A DNA stretch of 64,000 nt from Bolinopsis microptera (lineage: Eukaryota > Ctenophora > Tentaculata > Lobata > Bolinopsidae), in the NCBI RefSeq assembly GCF_026151205.1, contig NC_087073.1, positions 5,911,001 to 5,975,000 on the forward strand. Reading direction: 5' to 3'. The translations under genes were made by a program, and so were the position numbers. Positions 55,581 to 64,000 of this stretch are shown piece after piece. Position 1 is the first letter of the stretch. Every line of letters begins with the position of its first letter. The notes under the pieces were generated by a model. The model saw only the letters and a program-made list of their open reading frames with translations. It was not told the DNA's origin and did not search any database.

Positions 55581-55948
55581 CGACCGTGATCCCGGTTCCG
55601 GGGCCCGTCCGTAGCCGGGATTGGACCTTTACTATAAATTATACCAAATCCCGGTCCCAGCCAAAATACCAATTTTACCGGGATTTTTACTGGGATTTTA
55701 GATACAACTTCTATCAAGATTTGTATATTCAACAAATTTGTAATCTTTAACAAATTGCCATCTTAAACATGGATCACTTCCGCACTAATAGTTGATTCCG
55801 CTAAATTTTGTGTCCAAATAGAGCTAAAATCCCGGTCCCGGTCAAATTTGACTGATCCCGGCCAATTTAAAATTTGATAAAAAATCCCGGTCCCGGTCAA
55901 CATTGATCAATCCTGGTCCCGGCCATTTCAAAATTCTTATCACGGTCG
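55581..55948. mobile_element. CCCGGT-rich non-autonomous TIR element
   Basis: CGACCGTGAT (55581-55590) and ATCACGGTCG (55939-55948) bound a segment carrying many CCCGGTCCCGG-type words in both orientations, separated by AT-rich spacers. The layout, with short termini and many subterminal motif copies, resembles the hAT element at 18433. No coding capacity. Target duplication was not resolved. Confidence 0.5.
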
Positions 55949-58831
55949 TTTGCTGAAATTATGTACTGTAAATTTACATGTTAACATGTGTTGCAAGCGA
56001 ACAATATACAAATTTGATAGTTTCCTTTTCAACAGTCCGACTAAACATCTTGGTTATTGGAGTTTTTGTTACATAATAAAGATATAACAGTTCATTTGGA
56101 GACTCACTCGGATAAGCTACGAAAATACCTGCTTTGATATTATGTTAATATTGTTTATAGACGTGGTTAATTGAAAGAAGGTGGCACAGCTATTTGCTGC
56201 AAGCTGTCAGATGTATTTGCAAACACACTCCTCCTAACCTATCGTTACGTACATGTACTGTACATTGACTCTATTAGTATTGAGAGGTTTCGCAGAAATG
56301 TGGGAGAGGGAAACAATTGGTTGAGAATTGAAACACTGGAATGAGGATGTTTGTGGAGAACTAATTACTTTGAATAGATAAAGATGTGAGCATGTCCCTT
56401 TCTCTGTATAAATTATTGAAGTTAATTAATTTTTATTGCAAGCATGTCATTTGGTCAATGAAACCCAGCCGCCTAAAATTTATCAGCCTCCCAAAATCCA
56501 AAATGAATTTTAGTTATAATGTGCCATAAAATTCAACAGACCACCTTCTTTAAAGCTACTTTAAAGCCGTTCATGTTCATATCATTCATTTTTTGACATC
56601 AGTAAAAATTTGAACAAGGATTTATAGATGATGGTAATAGTGAGATCTCGATGATGAGTATAAGAACTACAATATCCAAAATAGTACAAAAATGTAATCA
56701 AAGAAATTTCTAAAATCTGGTACATAGTTATTTCCACAATTCTCTCACTTACACCAGACCATGACGAGTTAAATACTGATACAATAGCACCGGATTCAGA
56801 GGTTAACATTACAAAAGTTTCAACATAAATCATCATTCCATCCCGGCGCAGCATGCTTGTGAGGAGAAGAAACAGGACTGCCCACGAAGCTTTACAATAT
56901 ATTGGAGCAGCTCAAACAGACCTATTGTGGAATGTGGATACAACCTCAGCACTGATTGCATGAAACCAGCTACACACATCTCAACTTTTGACTTCTGATA
57001 TAATACTGCATCATCTACTTTTGATATATTGCATCATCGGGGCACAAAAAACCAATTTATTCGACAAATTTTAATATCCTATTATTTCTATGACACTGTC
57101 CATAAACCATGAACCTCAATGGATCCGAATATACTGGGCGGGAGGTGAACCATATTTTTTGCTTCTTGGTTTTGATTGGTCAATGCTTGGAAGCTGATAG
57201 GTTTACCGCTGTTTGTGTCAGAATAATATGGCTCACCTCCCCACTACCACTAACAGTATACAGATCTTATATTCTTTGAGAAAGCCACTTAGCCCGAATA
57301 CAATAGAAAACTGTTAGTGTTGAACATTAAAATTTTGGCGTTCCATCCGCTACGCTTGTACTTAATGACAACACGCACTTTTACTCGATGTTTCTTCGAA
57401 TGGAAATTGATGACATCACGATTATGTGAGTTTTAATCTGTAAAGATCTCAAAAGTTCGACGAATGACCCAATTGCATACAAACCAAACGTCTCTAATAT
57501 GATGATCAGAGAGATCTTGAACGATCAGGAGGAATGCTCACATCATGTATTGTCTTGATTCTTACCATCAGAGGTTTACAGAAATGAGAGGTCGGCACGT
57601 TCAGCTCACGGAGAATTGTAATCTCCGTATGTAATTGTAATCTCCGTAATGATTATTGTCGGTCCAACACAAAAATTTGAGCCTTTGTCACATCGAATTC
57701 AACAGATTGGGCACAACAATTCTTATATAATCGTCAAACTATTCAATCACGAGTGAAGAGATGTTGTATAGAAAATTGAGGGAATTTACTGACCGATATA
57801 ATGTAAAAATAGAAATAAATTAGGAATCCAAAAGTAGTATAATTTTGCTTTCGATGGTTGTGAGAAATCTTGTCACCTTACCTAGTTACCTGCTGATTTT
57901 GTTTTTATATTGAGCTTTTACATGATCACAATCGTTTTGATCTCCCTCGTTGGATATCTCGTTTTTAGATTTCTTGTTTTTAGATTTCTCGTTTTTGGAT
58001 ATCTCGTCTTTCGATCGTTACATGTGATAACCGATTTGATTAGAACATCAGTTGCCGTTTGTGTTCGAGTATTACATTTACAATTGCCCAGATTAAGTTG
58101 CAGAATTTTGATTTTTCACATTCATTAAGTCACCACGATTTTCCGAATTGTCTTTCAATCTGTCTATTCAGACTTAATTAAAATTAGGACATATATGATA
58201 TAGGTTACACTTATTTAATGTAAATACGATTCATGAATACTCAGTAATAAGCTATGCTAACAGATTTGGTGAAATCTACCAGGTTGGTTTTATAATTGGT
58301 TTGGCACGGTGTCACCGGCGCTCGGCACGACTCAATAAATATGTATGTAATTGCGTGTTAATCACCGAGCCAGGCAATCATGCCAAATGATATGATCGTA
58401 CAGAATTTACTAAAATCATCGCCAGAAGCTGATTTCGATATTAAACGGAAGCATGTTTTTAAATAGATCTGTCGCAATCTTTAAATAGATTGCTGGTCCA
58501 AAAATAATGTTGAAGAGTGGGCAAAAGTCTCTTTCACTTAGAACTATACCTAATACATTGATAAACAAACCTTAATTGAAGCCATATCTCTATAATCTCA
58601 AGAATCTGTTCCAAGGCCATCAGAGAGTATAGTTACACATAGACTTGGAATTTAAAACGTGTCAGAAAAAATAATGTAAAGTGCACGAATCAATATTTCC
58701 GAGAAATATTTAATGTAGGGTCAAAGATAAAGTGCCAACTTTATAATCAGACGGACAGCCGAACTTAAATGTGACACAAGAATGTGAATCCTGCAAAACG
58801 AACGAATGTGTGATGTGAAAGCTATATATAT
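55949..58831. other. No gene seen
   Basis: Open frames are short and unrelated to anything I recognise. A minus frame at 56854-56582 (90 codons, starting LRRDGMMIYVETFVMLTSES) has exon-like amino-acid use but no supporting neighbours. A small tandem repeat of about 18-24 bases (CTCGTTTTTAGATTTCTTG) lies at 57955-58010. Confidence 0.35.
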
Positions 58832-58833
58832 AT

Positions 58834-60274
58834 AGTGGGCCAGGCCACCATGATAGTTTAGGCCAAAAATCGACTTTCCTTAAATCCCATTTTGTTTACC
58901 TCATCTCCTAGTAAATAGATATACACATAAAGTGCAAAAAACCGAATTGGAAAATATTTAAATGCTGAATTTTGGCAGCGCGCCAAATATAGAAATTTTG
59001 TTGACTGCCAAAAAAATCAATTTAAGCAGTGAAAATGGCCACTAAATCCCTGTGGCTCAGAAAAAAGGCCTAATAAGGTTTAATGATTATTTTGATGCCT
59101 CCTAGAACAGTTTTGAATGATCTTTCTGGTGAAATAGGCCTTATCATGCCAATTGATTAGGAAAAATTTACACGCGGAGGCAAATTTTGACCCTCTTTTT
59201 CACCTTTTTTCAAGTCTTCAAGACCAGGAATAGTTGTTAGGGCCTTCTAGTGCCCACTAAAAACCACTTTTATGTTTAAGTACTGACAATTTCCTAACAA
59301 ATGCAACCAAGAATGGTTCTGGCTGGATCTGGCTTTCCATTTTATGAATTTTTAAAAATCCCCATTTGCTCTCATTTTGGTGTATTTTCCTGGTGCTAAA
59401 TAAGCAATATTCTAGTAAAAGGGAGGGGTTGAGTGTGCACTTCGATGTATAGAGTTTTTTGATACTGAATCGGGTTAAATAGGTCATTTCTAACTCAAAT
59501 CACCGAACGGCACATGTTGTGTCGCTATTCCCAACCCTGTGGGGGCCACGCCCATTTTTTTCATTACGCGCATATATGGGAAATCTGTATCTCAGCTTCT
59601 GAAGGTCTTAGAGACTCAAACTTTGGCTTAAAATGACCGCAATGCACATGTTTATATTGACACTATAAAGGTCATGAAGGCCCAAAATGCTTACTTCTGG
59701 AAAAAATCCAGAAAAACTGATTTTCACTGGGGCGAGAGTGAAAAAAATCTACTCTAGAAGCTAATTAAAATTGAGTTTGCAGTTTGGTGTCTACAACTTA
59801 TGGAGCAACACAATTCAGTTTCAGAAGCTCCTTCCAGCTATCTTATCTTATCCCCAAATGTATACATATAACCATCTCTTTGGTTACTTCAAACCACTAA
59901 ATAGTGGATTAAACTCCTGAAAGCGCGCGCGTTATGTGCGCGTGTTCGAGGGTTGGGGAGCATTGAATTGGCTTCCTTTTACATAAAGTTGATAAAAAAA
60001 CACCCTTCTCTGATCGTATTACCACTGGAAAAGATCATTCTGCACAGAATTCCGCATTAAACATCAATTATAGGGATATAAAGGGTCTGCGTATGAAAAA
60101 GTTGAAAATTCGGAAAATTCAAAATATCGAAATAACTTTGTTTGTGATGACACTAGAGCTCTGAAAATGTCTTTAAACGACTTTTTGGGCCAAACAATCC
60201 TTAAGAACAGTATATATGGCCAATCAGACCATTCCTTCATGCCTAAACTATCATGACCCCCCTTCGCGGCCCAC
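58834..60274. mobile_element. 1.44-kb non-coding TIR element flanked by TA
   Basis: Left end GTGGGCCAGGCCACCATGAT...AGTTTAGGC and right end GCCTAAACTATCATGA...GCGGCCCAC are inverted repeats of about 35 bases with some mismatch. TA lies outside both ends (58832-58833 and 60275-60276). The interior has no plausible transposase, only short frames, so it is non-autonomous despite its length. The TA duplication would fit Tc1/mariner-like or related elements. Confidence 0.65.
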
Positions 60275-60399
60275 TAGCTAGCACTCTATCATCGTCAGAG
60301 CTAATGATTTTTTGTTTTCTTACATTCTTTCGTTGGAAACAAAAGTTCATGTGATCAAACTCCAGACTCCCGAGTACTATCTAAACTTATTAAAAATAA

Positions 60400-63385
60400 A
60401 TAATAATAAAATTTGGTAGCTTAAACACAAACTCTAAGCCCAGTGGATAAACCACAAAACTTATGCTCTATTGTGTGAAACAAAGATACTAGATCAAGAT
60501 AACTATCAAGGAGTGTATGCATAGGACATAAAAAGTTTTGGAACGAAGATGACATGCTTGTGAAGCGAGCTAACAGTCTAATTGCTAATAAGTTCAAAAA
60601 GATCATGACATTAGGTTGCATCCTAAACAGTTTAAGCAAATAACATAAAGTTATTATATTGTCAATTAATCGCTCATGCCATAACTTTTCTTAAACAGGT
60701 GAGTTTTTAATAATGTTTTGAACAGATCAACATCGGAACAAGTCTTAATTTCAATTGGTAGTTGGTTCCAGATTTTCGGAGCAACAGTCTGAAACGCTCT
60801 TGGGTGTGATCTTGTAGATCCGATGGGTAGGTGTAAGGAGGAAGTTCTTCTGCTACTCGAACTAACAAATGTTACTAGATCACACAGATATGCAGGAGCA
60901 ACACCATTGACTGCTTTGAAAATCAGTAAGCACAACTTAAACTCAATCCTCTCCTTCACCTTGAGCCAATGAAGGGATTTGAGCTTCTCCTCGACTGAGT
61001 CTCTCTTCTTTAATCCAAAAACCAGACGGCATGCTCGGTTCTGAATGTTCTGCAGCTGCGTAATTGAGGCTTGACTACAACCATAGTAAAGTGCATTGCA
61101 GTAGTCAAGCGATGAGATTACAATTGCTTGAGTCAGTGTTCCCATCTGTTTGGTTGTTAGGAATGTTTTCATCTTAGCAAGGTCTCTTAGTTTCAGAAAA
61201 CACGATGTTTTAAGTTGCTTGATTTGCTCACCAAAGTTTAGTTGAGAGTCGAGACGAAATCCGAGGTTCTTTGCAACAGGTGACAGCCTGACACACGTCT
61301 CAGAGTTAACAAACACGCCCCCTATAGACAGCTGCTGGAGAACAAGCGGTGTCCCAAAGACAAGAATCTCAGTTTTTCCTGCATTGAGCTGTAGATAATG
61401 TTTTTTCATCCAGTCATTAATTTCTTGGAAACATTTGGGAACATCGTTGATCAGGACAGTGGGCTCCTCGTTTGGCTTGAAACTTTTATACAGCTGATGA
61501 TCGTCGGCGTAACCCTGGATGGAGAAGTTCAAATCATGTGCTGCTGAGTACAAAGAGCGAATGTAGATGTTGAACAGGACCGGACCCAGCACAGAGCCCT
61601 GTGGGACTCCAAACTTAATCACTATCTCATAAGATTCCTCATTTCCAACTTTAATCGTTTGACATCTACCTGTGAGGAAGCTGCTGAACCATTTCCAAGC
61701 TGTCCCTGTTATTCCCAACTCATTTCTGAGGATGTTCAGTAGTTTGCAGTGGTCAACTGTATCAAAAGCTGCGCTCAGATCTAGGAGAAGAACAACAGTT
61801 GCCTTGCTTTCTGTAGATGCAATGAGTAGATCGTTAACAACTCTCACAAGCAGAGTCTCGGTGCTGTGTTTTGATTTGTATCCAGACTGCTGTGGGATGT
61901 TCAGGTTGTTGTTTTCTAGATGTTCATTTAGACGCCTGAGCACTACTCTTTCTATCAACTTGCCCACAAAACTAAGGTTAGATATTGGTCTATAATTCTT
62001 GAGATTATCACTATCTAATCCCTGGCCCTTGATCAGGGGTGTGATATGAGCTAGTTTAGCGCCATCAATACTGCCAGAAGATAATGAAGCATTTACTATG
62101 TCAACTAAGACGGGTAGTAGAACCTCAAGGTTTTCTTTAAAGATGTTTGCAGGTAGAGGGTCAATTGAAGAAGACTTGATCTCAGATGCCTTGATTATCT
62201 CCTCTAGTTCTTCTAGAGTAGTTGGAGAGAACTCAGCTAGTTTTTCTCCGCAGTAAGAGGGCGTTTGATCGTCAGACTCCACATGATCAAAGTTATTTCG
62301 TATTGCCTTTATTTTCTCCTGAAAATATACGTTAAAGTTTTCGACTGTGTCCTTGAGAGACTCCGACGAAGGCAACACAATGCTTTTATCCCGATCAAGA
62401 AAGGTGTCCACAAATCTAAAAAGACTCTTAGAAGAATAGGAATGCTTTATGAATTCGACTTTGAAAAACCCATGTTTCTTCCTGTCTGAGAGTTCTGTGC
62501 ACTGCTCTCTGATTGATTCATAGTGTTTCTTGTCAGTTAAAGATCCGGAGATTTTCCACTTTGTCTCGGCTTTTCTTCTTTGGCTTCTAAGTGCTTTATA
62601 TTCACCATCGAACCAAGGGGCAGACTTACGTTCTTTGATTTCCTTTGTGAGGAGAGGAGCATGGTTATTCAGCACAGTTAGGCACTTAGAGTTGTATAGG
62701 CTGATGCGGCTTTCAAATGACGGCATTTCAGCTTGTCATAGACCCTCAGGATCCATTACAGTAACCAATTCCTCAGCAAGATTATCCGCAAAACAATTTT
62801 TGTCAATTTCTTTGACATTTCTGAATGTGATAACTTTTTTCTTGTTGAGATTGCTTGCAACTGTTTTTGTGAGGCTAAAAGTAACCGGGAAATGGTCACA
62901 GTTTGGGAACATTTCCGAGGTGTGCGAGTCTACTGTGACACTCTTTGGATTGACTATCTGATGGGAGGAGATTACAACATCCAGAATATGTCCTTTGTTG
63001 TGAGTTGGATCTCTCACGTATTGATGCAGTCCATAGCTGGCCAATACTTCAGTCAGTTTGGCCGTGTTTCTTGATTTATGATCATCCAAATGAATATTAA
63101 GATCACCACAAATTAAAAACTTCTTGTATTTCATGAATATGTTCCCAATAAACTCATCCAAATCTTCAAAAAATACATCAGTCAATGACCCTGGTCGGTA
63201 AACACAAGCACAGAGGACAGTATCACCCGATGAGTCTCGAAATTTGCCTAAAACTGCTTCAAACGTATCTCCACACTTATCAAACACAGGAGTAAGGTTC
63301 AAATCACTTGAATTGTAAATAATTCCAACTCCTCCGCCTCTGCATTTAGCGGAGTCTTTCCTGATGTAGTGAATCAAGTAACAAT
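60400..63385 (-). mobile_element. 5'-truncated LINE (L2/CR1-like)
   Basis: Minus-strand non-LTR element beginning inside the endonuclease near 63385 and ending near 60400 in a short AATAAT-type tail. Its coding region is continuous except for one in-frame stop. Confidence 0.8.
60666..63377 (-). pseudogene. LINE ORF2 split by a single TGA
   Basis: The first part, 63377-62736 (213 codons), is endonuclease: CRGGGVGIIYNSSDLN, CACVYRPGSLTDVFF, LICGDLNIHLDDH, FPNCDHFPVTFSL. After a TGA at 62738-62736 the same frame continues from 62735 to 60666 with the reverse transcriptase: SSIDPLPANIFKENLEVLLP, NLKNYRPISNLSFVGKLIER, LLDLSAAFDTVDHCKLLNIL, FGVPQGSVLGPVLFNIYIRS and the catalytic YADDHQLYKSF. The thumb and C-terminus are complete. 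Similarity is closest to L2/CR1-type LINEs. The stop plus the 5' truncation make it non-functional. Confidence 0.85.
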
Positions 63386-64000
63386 AGTAGATCTATATTT
63401 TCCGTCTGTACAGCCATTACAGATCCCAAATATTAGACAGCACAGCACCAACTTCTATATATGTATAAGACATTTTGTATAAGAACATCTAACTAGAATT
63501 CATAGTATACTGTATGAATTCAGTATTTTACATGAATTCAGTAATTTACAAGTTCCTCGGAGTTCAAACTCAACATTTTACGCGTTCCCTCAAACTTGTA
63601 CCTGTTGTCATTGTGAGTATTTACTATTTTCTATTTGTTACTACAGTAAAACCGCATCCCGATTTACCGCAAACCCTGATTTACCGCAAATCCCGATTAA
63701 CCGCGGCTTTTTCCTTTCTCCCAAGCTCCGCGGTAAATCGGGGTATTACTGTACATCATGTTCTGCTCCCTCGAAAACTAATATCGATTAAAGAATTTTC
63801 TGACGTTGTTGACAGTTAAAAGCTGCTCCCCGATTACGAAAGTATGTCTTGAATAACTTTTTAACCTTCAGCATTCTCACACGCAGGTTTAGTGTATAGA
63901 TTACCAACATTTCGAAACCATCCTTACTTTCGGTTATTTTGATGATATTGGTGATACTATGAAATGTTTGTTGACTGAAGGTGTTTTGTAGGTGTATAAT
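63378..64000. other. Gene-free right end
   Basis: Contains the small TIR element at 63644-63751 and direct repeats of ATGAATTCAGTA around 63512-63545. No exon recognised. Confidence 0.4.
63644..63751. mobile_element. 108-bp pogo/Tigger-like MITE
   Basis: Left CAGTAAAACCGCATCCCGAT...TTACCGC and right GCGGTAAATCGGGGTATTACTG are inverted. TA is present outside both ends (63642-63643 and 63752-63753). CAGT-type ends with a TA duplication fit the pogo/Tigger group. The left arm carries three GATTTACCGC-like words in tandem. Confidence 0.65.

Noticed and set aside
56582-56854. 90-codon minus frame beginning LRRDGMMIY
   Set aside because: Some exon-like character, but no similar neighbour exons, no recognised family and no clear splice sites; left as unexplained sequence.
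57910-58128. Hydrophobic 72-codon frame resembling a membrane protein
   Set aside because: It is produced by a short T-rich tandem repeat (CTCGTTTTTAGATTT) and has no supporting context.

Overview
The window is nuclear DNA from an intron-bearing animal. The protein genes have animal-type introns and closest resemblance to metazoan SEC13, WEE1, SEC61-beta, TRAP-alpha, TRAP-delta, PRUNE and YKT6. The DNA is AT-rich, and it carries at least six non-LTR retrotransposon copies and many small inverted-repeat elements. Several genes have a 3' splice-site-like AG only 2-14 bases before the start codon, which fits spliced-leader trans-splicing. A hydrozoan-type cnidarian is my best guess, but this is an inference and not established.

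Layout. 1-4003: no gene; small repeats, two fold-back elements and one diverged satellite-like stretch. 4033-5931 (minus): an unrecognised multi-exon gene ending in Pro/Gln hexapeptide repeats. 6408-6593: a Harbinger-like MITE. 7964-18150 (minus): SEC13 in nine exons, with a tandem satellite in intron 6 and a two-ORF LINE of about 6.3 kb in intron 5. 18433-19707: a decayed hAT element, followed by an array of small hairpins. 20-25.5 kb: retroelement fragments, two copies of an ~80 bp MITE and a tandem duplication. 25648-26979 (plus): intronless beta-tubulin. 27504-33550 (plus): WEE1 kinase in 12 exons. 34940-41241 (minus): SEC61B, SSR1 (TRAP-alpha), SSR4 (TRAP-delta) and a PRUNE-type phosphatase, head to tail. 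42.1-51.8 kb: LINEs, an LTR-element remnant and nested inverted repeats. 53133-53723 (plus): intronless YKT6. 53.9-64 kb: no host gene found; three non-coding TIR elements and one 5'-truncated LINE.

How genes relate. SEC13 (COPII coat) and YKT6 (R-SNARE) act in ER-Golgi transport. SEC61B, TRAP-alpha and TRAP-delta are physical partners in the ER translocon and sit next to each other on one strand, with PRUNE upstream, separated by about 350-600 bases. Beta-tubulin and WEE1 are head to tail, and the tubulin poly(A) signal ends 20 bases before a splice-acceptor-like site just 5' of WEE1. Gene spacing and acceptor sites together suggest one or two candidate trans-spliced operons. All exon structures here were assembled by eye from reading frame, GT/AG sites and family similarity; no alignment or transcript data were available.
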